Shown here piece by piece: positions 25,573 to 33,429 of a stretch of 64,000 nucleotides of DNA. Each line of letters starts with the position of its first letter. Position 1 is the first letter of the stretch. The translations under genes and the position numbers were made by a program. The notes under the pieces were generated by a model. That model did not search any database. It was not told the origin of the DNA and worked only from the letters and a program-made list of their open reading frames with translations. Source of the stretch: JAXGXJ01 sp050943595 (lineage in GTDB: Bacteria > Actinomycetota > Thermoleophilia > RBG-16-64-13); the NCBI GenBank assembly GCA_050943595.1, contig JBMNPM010000005.1, positions 1-64,000 on the forward strand, given 5' to 3'.

Positions 25573-27844
25573 GGACTTGGTAGAAAGCGGTAGCGTGTGG
25601 GACTGGATCCCCACCCTACTGGTCTTCCTGGCTATCTACACGACACTCCTCATATTTTATAAGCCCAACCTCCTCTTCAGTCTGACCACGACTGCAGGTG
25701 GCGATACCGGAGCGCACCACTATTCGGCCCAGTACCTCATCCAGGAGCTGCTGCCCCGTTTTCGGCTGACCGGTTGGGCACCCGGCTGGTATGCGGGCAT
25801 GCCCATGCTCACTTTCTATTTCCCCTTCCCCTTCCTGCTCATCGCTGTACTCGACTGGCTCCTCCCGTACCTGGTGGCGTTCAAAATTGTGAGCGTCCTC
25901 GGTGTCTTCGCGCTGCCGGCCACCGCCTACGCGATGGGTCGGCTGTGGCGCGTACGCAGGCCCTATCCGGTCCTAGCGGCGGTCTTCGCCCTCGTATTCC
26001 TGCTCATGGAGAGTTACTCCATCTATGGGGGCAATATCCTCAGTACTTTGGCCGGCGAATTCAGCTACATGTTGAGTTTTTCTCTCGTGCTTCTCTTCTT
26101 GGGCACTCTGTATCGGGGGATGGAAAGGCCGCGCTTCAACATGCTCTTCGTGCTCAATTGCCTCATCCTGATGGCACTGGCGCTGTCTCACATCGTGACC
26201 ACGATGATGCTGGTCTTCATCGTTCCCGGACTACTGTTGGTGAATCTCCGCTGGCGCTCTCTCGGATACGCTGTCTGTGTGGCGGTGGTGGGGTTTGCGT
26301 TGAGTGCCTTCTGGTCTCTGCCGTTCGCCGCGAACCTGGAATGGACGGCGCACATGGCCTGGGATCAGCTCCGCTCTATCAATGACCTGCTACCCATGCA
26401 GCTGCTGCCCGTGCTTGTTTTGGGCCTTATTGGCATGGCGTACGCCGTGGCCCGCAGAGAGCGCAGACTACTACCGCTGGCCTGGATGACCTTCATCACG
26501 CTGGTTCTCTTCTGGTTGCTGCCCCAGGGGCGGCTGTGGAACGCCCGCGTCCTGCCCTTTTTCTACGTGTCGCTCCATCTGTGGGCGGCATATGGGGCCA
26601 CCTGGTTGGTACGGCCGTTCGTGGTGATGATGCACGATCTGTTCCGGATGCGGGGGGTCACGGCGCGACGTATCTACAGACCGTTGGTGGCCGTTGGGTT
26701 GGGGGCGCTGGTCATCGTCACCAGCAGCACGGCCGCCGGATGGATCGAATGGAACTACTCCGGGTATGAAGGCAAGGACAAGTGGGGTCAGTACAAGCAG
26801 ATCAACGACTACATCGCCACTCTGCCCCCCGGTCGTGTGATGGTCGAGCACGGACAGAAGATCGATGAATTCGGCACTCCTCGGGCTTTCGAGATCATTC
26901 CCTATTGGACGGGCCTGCCTACTATGGAAGGGACCCTCATGGAGGCTTCCTTAACGGCACCGTTCCACTTCATCAACCAGGCATACCTATCCGAGGAGGC
27001 GAGTCGGGCCATCATCGGAGTTGAGTATCCTTCCGCGCTGGATGTGGCCCAGGGGATCAGCCGGTTGCAGTTGATGAACATCCCCTATCTGATGACGTTC
27101 TCAGCTCAGGTGACCGACGCGACACTGGCAGATTCGCGAGCCGAATTATTAGCCACGTTCGGTGACTACCACATATTCCGGATCTCCGGTACTACCGGAT
27201 ACGTCCAGGTGATGGCCAACCAACCGGTGCGTGTCGATGTCCCGGTGGGTGCGTGGCGTGACGTGGCCGTCGATTGGTATCTGAATGAGGCCGCCCTGGA
27301 TCGCCCCATTGTGCTCGACACCGGAGATGAGCCGCTGCAGCGCTTCGCTGAGATCGCTCCGCAGCAGTCCGTGGATCCGCCGAGGATTGCCACCGCCGCA
27401 GAGGGCATGGTGACCGGCGAGAAGATGGAGAATGAAAGGTTGTCGTTTGATACCACAGCCATCGGACAGCCGCACTGGGTCAAGGTCTCGTACTTCCCCA
27501 ATTGGCATGTCAAGGGGGCCCAAGGACCGTACCTGGTCTCGCCATCATTCATGATGGTTATACCTACTCAGAGTCACGTTACGCTGTATTACGGCCGTAC
27601 GGCCGTCAACACGGTAGGACAGACGCTGGAGGTACTGGCCTGGTTGTTGTTGCTGGGGCTGTCCATATGGCGGGGTGTCCTGTGGCGTCGGCGGAGGAAA
27701 CTCAATGTAGCGGTCGTTGAGTCGGCGGCTGCAGGAGACTCCATCCTCAGGCCGCCGGGGGATGCAGCCGCCGGTACCGACCACTGTGATGACCACTGTG
27801 ATGACGATCCGCGGGGGCCGGCAGGAACTCAGCTCGGGTCCTGA
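25553..27844 (+). CDS. Large polytopic membrane protein, GT-C/6-PTP-synthase-related type
   Basis: A 763-aa protein with about ten to twelve membrane segments in residues 15-400 and again at about 690-710, around a soluble C-terminal region (about 410-680). The N-terminus has a THHYSAQYLIQELLPRFR-like periplasmic loop after the first segment, as in GT-C-fold and YfhO-like glycosyltransferases. A short sequence GGDTGAHHYSAQYL is reminiscent of the annotated 6-pyruvoyl-tetrahydropterin-synthase-related membrane family. ATG 25553 has an excellent GGAAGGAGGGGG site. The function is probably transfer of a sugar from a lipid carrier on the outer face, in concert with GtrA and the GT2 enzyme; that is inference from the operon. 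Confidence 0.75.
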   Translation: MFGRDREDLVESGSVWDWIPTLLVFLAIYTTLLIFYKPNLLFSLTTTAGGDTGAHHYSAQYLIQELLPRFRLTGWAPGWYAGMPMLTFYFPFPFLLIAVLDWLLPYLVAFKIVSVLGVFALPATAYAMGRLWRVRRPYPVLAAVFALVFLLMESYSIYGGNILSTLAGEFSYMLSFSLVLLFLGTLYRGMERPRFNMLFVLNCLILMALALSHIVTTMMLVFIVPGLLLVNLRWRSLGYAVCVAVVGFALSAFWSLPFAANLEWTAHMAWDQLRSINDLLPMQLLPVLVLGLIGMAYAVARRERRLLPLAWMTFITLVLFWLLPQGRLWNARVLPFFYVSLHLWAAYGATWLVRPFVVMMHDLFRMRGVTARRIYRPLVAVGLGALVIVTSSTAAGWIEWNYSGYEGKDKWGQYKQINDYIATLPPGRVMVEHGQKIDEFGTPRAFEIIPYWTGLPTMEGTLMEASLTAPFHFINQAYLSEEASRAIIGVEYPSALDVAQGISRLQLMNIPYLMTFSAQVTDATLADSRAELLATFGDYHIFRISGTTGYVQVMANQPVRVDVPVGAWRDVAVDWYLNEAALDRPIVLDTGDEPLQRFAEIAPQQSVDPPRIATAAEGMVTGEKMENERLSFDTTAIGQPHWVKVSYFPNWHVKGAQGPYLVSPSFMMVIPTQSHVTLYYGRTAVNTVGQTLEVLAWLLLLGLSIWRGVLWRRRRKLNVAVVESAAAGDSILRPPGDAAAGTDHCDDHCDDDPRGPAGTQLGS

Positions 27845-28085
27845 CCCATCTTCGCTGGGGATATCCGGTGTATAGCGGGGGGCGATGGATAATGGCTGCG
27901 ATGCGACAGGACGCTCACCGGAATCCTCCTATGAGTTTCGTAGTACCAAGTAGTCCGCGCGGAGAATCGTGGGATGACTCCGTTGCGTCATTGGACAAGG
28001 TTGAGGCATCTCGCGGTGGGTCTCCTGTTCTCTCCGATACGGTCATCCCTCTGGCGTTCGACGACCGGCCGGAGGAGTGCACCTA
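27845..28085. other. Intergenic region with no confident gene
   Basis: About 240 bp between the large membrane protein (+) and the QueG-like gene (-). A 51- to 72-codon reading frame (start about 27868 or 27931) ends at 28086, but it has no recognised homology and I do not call it a gene. Confidence 0.5.
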
Positions 28086-28111
28086 GGCTGCTGAAAAACG
28101 AAGCTCCGGCC
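28086..28111 (-). repeat. Solo end of the GGCTGCTGAA repeat family
   Basis: These 26 bases match 24 of 26 bases of the inverted right end of the palindromic element at 33242-33405. The repeat lies exactly at the 3' end of the QueG-like gene, so it may have supplied or altered its stop and terminator. Confidence 0.6.
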
Positions 28112-29082
28112 TACGACTTCTGGGTAGGGATGCCCGCCTCGCAAGGCACGCCGGTTTGGCACAGCCCACAGGCAGAGCCCACGAGGCCGAAATGGCTCTC
28201 CACATACTCGCGGTTGGTGGTGCCGAGATGACGGGCGCAGGCGTCTTTGTCACGGCCCGATGTGTTGATCGACCCCACCGGACAGCGGGTGGCGCATCGG
28301 CCGCACAATCCGCGGGAGAGGAATAGGCAGTAGTCGAAAGGTCCGTCATACGCGTGCGGCGTAGCCGGGATATGGGCGCGGACGATCACCGAGCCCAGCC
28401 GGTGGGCTTTTCCGCGGGCGGTGATGAGTCCACCGCTCAAACCGAAAGTCCCCAAGCCGGAGGCGTAGGCTACATGTCGCTCCGACCAGGTTGGGGCTGG
28501 GCCGTAGTCCGGCGAAGGCCGCTGCTGCCATTCGGGAAGCAGACTCGGGGCGATGGCTGCGTAACCGGCGTCGTTCAGAGCCGCAAGGAGGGCGCGGTGC
28601 AGCTTGACGTTGTTTTCCTGGCCGAATAGGCACGCTCGTGTCCACGCCTCTGAGGGGTGGAGCGACTCGGCCCGGTTTGTGGCTCGGACAGCCTCGCTCT
28701 GGCAGAGCGCCCAGCTGATGACGGTGAGGTCTCGACCGTCAACGCTGGCAACGTTGGCCGAGCTGCTGATGCTGGCGGCGGTGCCGGAATCGGTACCTGC
28801 CTTATTCGCCCCGTCTGCCACAGAGATCCCGGCCATGGTTAACACAAAGGCTTCGATAGGTGTCCAATGGTGCGGAGCCACGTGCTGCTTGAGCGTATTC
28901 CAGGCGGGATCGGCTCCGTTGGAGAACCCTACCAGCGCACCCTCCCATGCTCTGCCCGAAAAGCCGTTCCCCAGGTTGTTGTGTTCGGGGTCGTTCAGCC
29001 AGGTTTGGATGAAAGTCACAACCGCCTCTCCCAACGCGTTGCCCTCGGGAGAGGACGCGGATGGCGGCAGTCGACTCACCAA
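28111..29082 (-). CDS. QueG/epoxyqueuosine-reductase-like Fe-S protein
   Basis: A 323-aa protein with the C-terminal half of QueG-type reductases: YASGLGTFGLSGGLITARGKAHRLGSVI, then CGRCATRCPVGSI (first [4Fe-4S]) and a second, altered motif CGLCQTGVPCEAGIP. The N-terminal half, about 140 aa, is poorly conserved compared with QueG. QueG reduces epoxyqueuosine with cobalamin and two [4Fe-4S] clusters; whether this protein uses cobalamin is not shown. The second motif is CxxCxxxxPC rather than CxxCxxxCP, and the linker before it is longer. The family also includes other ferredoxin-type reductases. It is followed, after 35 bp, by yjbQ on the same strand. Confidence 0.65.
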   Translation of the reverse strand: MVSRLPPSASSPEGNALGEAVVTFIQTWLNDPEHNNLGNGFSGRAWEGALVGFSNGADPAWNTLKQHVAPHHWTPIEAFVLTMAGISVADGANKAGTDSGTAASISSSANVASVDGRDLTVISWALCQSEAVRATNRAESLHPSEAWTRACLFGQENNVKLHRALLAALNDAGYAAIAPSLLPEWQQRPSPDYGPAPTWSERHVAYASGLGTFGLSGGLITARGKAHRLGSVIVRAHIPATPHAYDGPFDYCLFLSRGLCGRCATRCPVGSINTSGRDKDACARHLGTTNREYVESHFGLVGSACGLCQTGVPCEAGIPTQKS

Positions 29083-29117
29083 CTAATGATCGTTTGTACG
29101 GCTGTGTGGGGCACCGC

Positions 29118-29531
29118 TCACGAGCGTGAGCTGTTGGGAAGGATGACCCAAACTGTGCGCCGGCGGGGACCATCGAATTCCGCCAGATAGATACTCTGCC
29201 ACGTGCCCAGATGGAGCCGGCCGGCCTTCACCGGCACGGCCAGTTCTGCACCCATCAGGCCGGCTTTGATGTGTGCGTCTGAGTTGCCTTCGACATGATC
29301 ATAGTCGGCCACACGCGGTACCAGACGCCTCAATCCCTCGATCATGTCGCGACACACCGAAGGGTCAGCTCCTTCGTTGATGGTTATCCCCGCTGTGGTA
29401 TGGGGGATGAAGATATGGACTATGCCGTCCAAACTCGGGGCCTCGTCGGTGATAGCCGCCTGGACCCGGGCGGTGATGTCCACGAAGACCTCTCGTGTGT
29501 CTGTGGGTATGCGCAATTCCACCAGCTGCAT
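29118..29531 (-). CDS. YjbQ/UPF0047 family protein
   Basis: A 137-aa protein with the UPF0047 signature: IFIPHTTAGITINEGADPSV, then HVEGNSDAHIKAGLMG and GTWQSIYLAEFDGPR. The conserved His and Glu residues form the probable active site. Members are described as secondary thiamine-phosphate synthase activity enzymes, though the physiological role is unclear. ATG 29531 was chosen over an upstream in-frame ATG because AAAGGAGGT lies just before it and homology begins at MQLVELR. An IS3-type remnant with its end at about 29551 sits directly upstream, so the promoter may have been affected. Confidence 0.9.
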   Translation of the reverse strand: MQLVELRIPTDTREVFVDITARVQAAITDEAPSLDGIVHIFIPHTTAGITINEGADPSVCRDMIEGLRRLVPRVADYDHVEGNSDAHIKAGLMGAELAVPVKAGRLHLGTWQSIYLAEFDGPRRRTVWVILPNSSRS

Positions 29532-29550
29532 GTCTACCTCCTTTGTGTAC

Positions 29551-29938
29551 TGCTCCCCCAAATCAAACCACCAACTGCACGTGTTGACGCTCACGATGTT
29601 ATCGTGGACTTAGGTAACCCAGACTCTGATGGGGCCGTTCCTCGTTGTAGTGGTCGATCCAGCTGCGGACGTGTTGTCGGGCTTCAGCGAAACTCCTGAA
29701 ATTGTGCTGCCACACGCACTCCTCTTTCGGGCTACGGAAGAAGCGTTCGATCACTCCGACGGCCCACCGTTTATCAGATCGAGCGGTGATGGAGATGCTT
29801 CAAGATGCTCAATACCAACGCCGCTCTCCTCTTTGCCGTCCAACGCCGGACGCTCTCGGGGATCTCTTTGGACACGTCTGCCACCTCCTGGTCTCATTCG
29901 ACCATGTCTTAAGGGTGGCTTTGGTTCGGAGGGGGACA
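29551..29938 (-). mobile_element. Internally deleted IS3-type insertion-sequence remnant
   Basis: A 388-bp relic with imperfect terminal inverted repeats: 29551-29572 (TGCTCCCCC...AAACCACC) against the complement of 29914-29938 (TGTCCCCCT...AAAGCCACC). Inside are the start of orfA and the end of orfB only, on the minus strand, with the whole middle missing. It may behave like a small non-autonomous element, or it may be a dead scar. Confidence 0.75.
29599..29875 (-). pseudogene. IS3-family transposase remnant (orfA start joined to orfB end)
   Basis: The GTG at 29875 follows AGGAGGTGG and opens a frame reading SKEIPESVRRWTAKRR and AALVLSILK, an IS3-type orfA start. It then terminates near 29791 in that frame. 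In another frame the end of orfB is clear: VIERFFRSPKEECVW, then RSWIDHYNEERPHQSLGYL, ending in TAA at 29599-29601. About 300 codons, including the DDE catalytic core, are absent. No functional transposase can be made. Confidence 0.85.
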
Positions 29939-29979
29939 GGATAAATCGGCGTCAAGCGACGAACTCAGGAGCTATGATG

Positions 29980-30019
29980 CTCAAACCCCGACCCCTGTTT
30001 TTTTGGGCCGGGGTTTGAG
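29980..30019 (-). terminator. Terminator hairpin of the tRNA-Ala gene
   Basis: CTCAAACCCC (29980-29989) and GGGGTTTGAG (30010-30019) form a 10-bp stem with an extended middle. It lies 12 bp downstream of the tRNA on the minus strand. Confidence 0.7.
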
Positions 30020-30030
30020 TAAGAGACTAA

Positions 30031-30106
30031 TGGTGGAGGTAAGGGGATTCGAACCCCTGGCCTTCGCGATGCGAACGCGACGCTCTCCCAACTGAGCTAT
30101 ACCCCC
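30031..30106 (-). tRNA. tRNA-Ala (CGC anticodon)
   Basis: A full 76-nt cloverleaf including the encoded CCA end. The acceptor is GGGGGTA with TACCTCC, the D arm GCTCAGTTGGGAGAGC, the anticodon loop TTCGCAT (anticodon CGC, reading GCG), the T arm CCCCT around the TTCGAAT loop, and discriminator A. A single isolated tRNA gene. Confidence 0.95.
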
Positions 30107-30201
30107 GAGCATAAGCGTGAAGCGTATTTATAGCACACGGGTGCGGAGGCATCATCTTTCGTCGGGTTGCACGTGGCTTCTTGGCCGGGAGAAGCGCGTA
30201 C

Positions 30202-31005
30202 TCATGATCCCTCCGGTGGAGTGGAATCCCCGGGTGTCGGCTGCGTGTCTAGGTATTTGTTGATAAAGGGCGTGATCAGGTCTATTGGGATGGGGAACAG
30301 GATGGTGGAGTTCTTCTCCGTGGCGATCTCGCCCAGTGTCTGCAGATAGCGCAGCTGGATGGCGGCCGGCTGCTGCTGGAGCACGAAGGCGGCCTGGGCG
30401 AGTTTCTCCGAGGCTTGGGACTCGCCTTCGGCGGCGATGACCTTTGCCCGTCGTTCCCGCTCGGCTTCTGCCTGACGCGCCATGGCACGTTGCATGGTGG
30501 CGGGGATCTCAACATCCTTGATTTCGACGATACTTACCTTGACGCCCCACGGATCGGTCTGTTCGTCGATGATCTCCTGCAGCCGTTGGTTGAGCTTGTC
30601 GCGCTCGGTGAGCAGATGGTCGAGGTCCGACTGGCCCACAACGCTTCGTAATGTAGTCTGAGCTATTTGAGATGTGGCCGTCACGTAGTTCTGTATTTGT
30701 ACGACGGAGCGCGAGGGGTCGACCACCCGGAAGTAGACTACGGCGTTCACCCGCACGGGTACGTTGTCTTTGGTGATGATCTCCTGCGCCGGCACATCCA
30801 TGGTGATAGTGCGCAGATCGACCCGTACCACCCGGTCGACTATGGGGATGATGGCGAAGATGCCCGGTCCTTTGGGGGCCGACAATCGCCCCAGCCGGAA
30901 GATCACTCCGCGTTGGTACTCGGGGAACACCTTGATGGCCGCCAACAAGATGATGATCAACAAGACCACTACGATGATGATGACAGTCAGGATGCTTGAG
31001 TCCAT
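30202..31005 (-). CDS. SPFH/stomatin-like (slipin) membrane protein
   Basis: A 267-aa protein with one N-terminal membrane segment (about residues 5-27) and an SPFH domain: YQRGVIFRLGRLSAPKGPG, then RTITMDVPAQEIITKDNVPVRV, then TTLRSVVGQSDLDHLLTERDK. A coiled helical tail rich in Arg/Glu/Ala follows (about 195-235), then the conserved end ILFPIPIDLI. Slipins form oligomeric microdomains in the membrane. ATG 31005 was chosen because AAGGAGG precedes it and the family begins with this hydrophobic segment. NfeD, the usual partner gene, is not adjacent. The gene lies downstream of the GNAT-like gene with a 100-bp gap. Confidence 0.92.
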   Translation of the reverse strand: MDSSILTVIIIVVVLLIIILLAAIKVFPEYQRGVIFRLGRLSAPKGPGIFAIIPIVDRVVRVDLRTITMDVPAQEIITKDNVPVRVNAVVYFRVVDPSRSVVQIQNYVTATSQIAQTTLRSVVGQSDLDHLLTERDKLNQRLQEIIDEQTDPWGVKVSIVEIKDVEIPATMQRAMARQAEAERERRAKVIAAEGESQASEKLAQAAFVLQQQPAAIQLRYLQTLGEIATEKNSTILFPIPIDLITPFINKYLDTQPTPGDSTPPEGS

Positions 31006-31108
31006 GGCCCCTCCTTGTCTATCTATCGGCCTCGGTATGGCCCGCAGATCTTCGCACCCTGCTCCCGGCACCGGGATGCCGGACGACCGGCGTGGCCCTC
31101 TACCTTAA

Positions 31109-31795
31109 CTACCTTGATTTGTTCGTCTTTAAGCACGTCTGCCTCGCCGACTCGTGCGAACTCCAGGCGGCGGGGCTTGGGGTGGGATCGTTGTGCAACA
31201 GACGTCGGAGTGCGGTCTCAAAAGGTGCCAGGACCGACAGAAGGCCGCGCAGATCGGCCCGCATGAGCGAAACATCATCGTAGCAGCTCAGCTCCTGAAA
31301 ACCGTTGGCCGCCAGAAAACTGCGGGGAAAGAATTCACAGCGCTCCTCGTGAGGAACTCCATCCTTCGTGACTGCAAAGGCATAGAGCCTGCGCACGCGG
31401 CGCTGTCGGAGTCGGCTCAAGGCCTCGTGGAGAAGCCGCCGGGCCGCATCCGGCGTCTCGGAACCGTCGATTCGTAGGCAGAAGAGAACGACGGCCTCCG
31501 TCGGTAGATGTGCCAGGGGCAGGTCGTACAGGCGAGGAAGGGTGGCGGCGGGAGCGTAGTGGATGGCGGCTGAGATCGATGGACCGGCTGTGGGTGACTG
31601 AGATGTATGGGTCGCTTTAACGAGTCCCGGGCTGCCCCAGCCCGACTCGACGGAGTCGAGCCAGCGCTCGCGGATGGTCGACGCGGTCTGTGGGGCGACC
31701 CGCATGATCCCTGTGGTTTGCCACCAGGCGCAGGAACGACATGGAGCCGGCGTCAGCCTCCCGGTCTCCACACCCAGAGGAAGGTAGCCGGTCAC
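31109..31795 (-). CDS. GNAT-like protein with N-terminal CxxC
   Basis: A 228-aa protein. The N-terminus has APCRSCAWWQ near residue 17 and then RERWLDSVESGWGSPGLV, followed by a region with paired strands and VVLFCLRIDGSE and AARRLLHEALSRL helices. The layout resembles a group of actinobacterial GNAT-fold proteins that open with a C-R-x-C-x-(F/W)-W motif. The acetyl-CoA pyrophosphate-binding Q/RxxGxG/A motif is not clear here, so catalytic activity is doubtful. The GTG start lies immediately after the stop of the Asp23 gene, so the pair is translationally coupled. Function unknown. Confidence 0.55.
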   Translation of the reverse strand: MTGYLPLGVETGRLTPAPCRSCAWWQTTGIMRVAPQTASTIRERWLDSVESGWGSPGLVKATHTSQSPTAGPSISAAIHYAPAATLPRLYDLPLAHLPTEAVVLFCLRIDGSETPDAARRLLHEALSRLRQRRVRRLYAFAVTKDGVPHEERCEFFPRSFLAANGFQELSCYDDVSLMRADLRGLLSVLAPFETALRRLLHNDPTPSPAAWSSHESARQTCLKTNKSR

Positions 31796-32215
31796 CTAGC
31801 CCTCCTGGGGCCTATCGGCCCTCGGCGGGCCCGCGATCTCGTCCACATAGAGTGTGATCGTACCTAGATCGATGCTCAACAGTGCCGTGACCCGCTCACG
31901 GACGGCCGCCTCCACTGCTCCGGCCAGCTCAGGGATGGCAGTTCCCCAAGCTACTCGGACGTGGATCTCCACATCGACGGGGCCCGCCGGGTTGTCGCGG
32001 ATGATCACTCCTCCTGAGTAGACCTCGCGTCTGCGCGAAGAGAATTCCTTCCAGGCCGAAGCGTGTAGTTGGGTGACGCCCTGCACAGAACGCGCGGCAT
32101 CGGCGACGTACGTGGCGATTACGTCATGGGATAGAGTGGGCTTGTCCTCATCCCCGTAGGTTATAGGGGTGACCGGCAGGTCCCCCGAGGAGTTTTCGTC
32201 GTTTGCTTGGGTCAT
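31796..32215 (-). CDS. Asp23/Gls24-family protein
   Basis: A 139-aa protein with the Asp23 domain in residues about 25-120: LSHDVIATYVADAARSVQGVTQL, then GVIIRDNPAGPVDVEIHVRVAWGTAIPELAGAVEAAVRERVTAL, ending in ITLYVDEIAGP. Asp23 proteins are membrane-associated envelope-stress proteins in Gram-positive bacteria. ATG 32215 was chosen since the more upstream frame lacks homology. It abuts the GNAT-like gene directly. Confidence 0.9.
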   Translation of the reverse strand: MTQANDENSSGDLPVTPITYGDEDKPTLSHDVIATYVADAARSVQGVTQLHASAWKEFSSRRREVYSGGVIIRDNPAGPVDVEIHVRVAWGTAIPELAGAVEAAVRERVTALLSIDLGTITLYVDEIAGPPRADRPQEG

Positions 32216-32281
32216 GACGCCCCCTGTCCGGGTTCTTCTGCTGGATGTCGGCACCGTCAACGGGTGCATACACGTGTAAGT

Positions 32282-33172
32282 CTATACCAATCGCCACAGG
32301 GTCGCTTCGGGAGGGGTCAACAGGCGGAAGGGGACGAAGCTGGTGCCGATGCCACGGGATACCACGAGTTGTCCTTCTCCCCAGTCGTACACCCCTCCCA
32401 AGCGGGGGTCCGACTCTTCGTTGAGGGGTACCAGTCCATGACGACCGGGTATACGCAGTTGCCCTCCGTGTGTGTGTCCGGCGAAGGCTACGTCGAAGAG
32501 GGCGCTCAGGGGCGAAGTGGTGGGTGGCGGCTCGTGAATGAGGAGCAGGGAGAACGCGTGTGCTGCGACATTGCATGAGGGCTTGGTGAGCAGACCGAAC
32601 CCGGCGCTGAGGTAGTCGGCGCCGCCGACGACCAGGCTCCTACCTCCACGGGGGGGTAGGTCGACGCACTCGTCCTGCAAGAGGGTCACTCCGACGGAGG
32701 TCCATAGGTCCTTGGTGTAGCGGGCGGCGGCCAGGGGGCCCTTCCCAAGTCCGTACTCGTGATTGCCGGTGACCGCGAAGTAGCCCAAAGGCGGACGAAG
32801 GTGGGCGAGCAGGTCGAGGCAGCGCCGGCTTCGCCGGCGCGCACCCAAGATGTCCCCAGTGAGGAACACGAGGTCGGGAGTGAGCGGGGTCGCCCAAGTG
32901 ATCGCCTTCTGGAGGGCGCGTTCGTTGCCGGGAAATAGCCCGGCGTGTACGTCGGAGAGGTGGAGTATCGTCAGACCTGTCCAGGCCGGGGGAAGCCCGG
33001 GGACCGGGAGATCCAGGCAGCGACATCTCACCCACTGTGCCTCCCAGACCATGTAGGCGGCGGCTGTTCCGACTGCCGCTACCGCGCCCAGCAGCCGTCC
33101 GGTGCGTCGTCTGTCCGGACTCCGCTTTGCCTCTCGTATGCTCGTGTGCATTTTGTGCTGCATTCTCTCCAC
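32282..33172 (-). CDS. Metallophosphoesterase, YaeI-type
   Basis: A 296-aa calcineurin-like phosphoesterase with an N-terminal membrane segment (about residues 27-45). All metal motifs are present: LSDVHAG (about 72), TGDILG (about 105), GNHEYG (about 135) and AGHTHGGQ (about 230). This is the layout of membrane-anchored YaeI-like phosphodiesterases that act on lipid or nucleotide substrates. A palindromic repeat lies upstream, within its promoter region. Confidence 0.9.
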   Translation of the reverse strand: MERMQHKMHTSIREAKRSPDRRRTGRLLGAVAAVGTAAAYMVWEAQWVRCRCLDLPVPGLPPAWTGLTILHLSDVHAGLFPGNERALQKAITWATPLTPDLVFLTGDILGARRRSRRCLDLLAHLRPPLGYFAVTGNHEYGLGKGPLAAARYTKDLWTSVGVTLLQDECVDLPPRGGRSLVVGGADYLSAGFGLLTKPSCNVAAHAFSLLLIHEPPPTTSPLSALFDVAFAGHTHGGQLRIPGRHGLVPLNEESDPRLGGVYDWGEGQLVVSRGIGTSFVPFRLLTPPEATLWRLV

Positions 33173-33241
33173 GATGTCGGATCACGTCCATGGTATCGCT
33201 TCGTTGGGTATGATTAAGCAGGCACGAGATAAGAGAAGGCA

Positions 33242-33405
33242 GGCTGCTGAACTATGATACTTCGCCGCCGGAACACGATCAGCATGTGCGAGAGAAGGAT
33301 AGAGAGGGGAAGGAGCGCGAATAGCAGCGCTATTCGCGCGACCGATAACGTACTATCGTGCCGCTCAGCGCGTTCCGGCGGCCGAGGCTTCGTTTTTCAG
33401 CAGCC
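33242..33405. repeat. 164-bp palindromic MITE-like element
   Basis: Terminal inverted repeats start GGCTGCTGAA at both ends. A second block, GCCGCCGGAAC at 33264-33274, pairs with its complement at 33372-33382. In the centre GCGCGAATAGC (33315-33325) and its complement (33329-33339) form a hairpin with an AGC loop. A further CGATA...TATCG pair lies to the right. Related partial copies occur at 28086, 41685 and 63975. It has no coding capacity and is probably mobilised in trans by an IS with the same ends. Confidence 0.8.
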
Positions 33406-33429
33406 CCTAATACAAAAGACAGGTAGGGC

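Noticed and set aside
27868..28086. A 72-codon frame between the membrane protein and QueG-like gene
   Set aside because: No homology, weak start context and no conservation evidence; noted as intergenic only.
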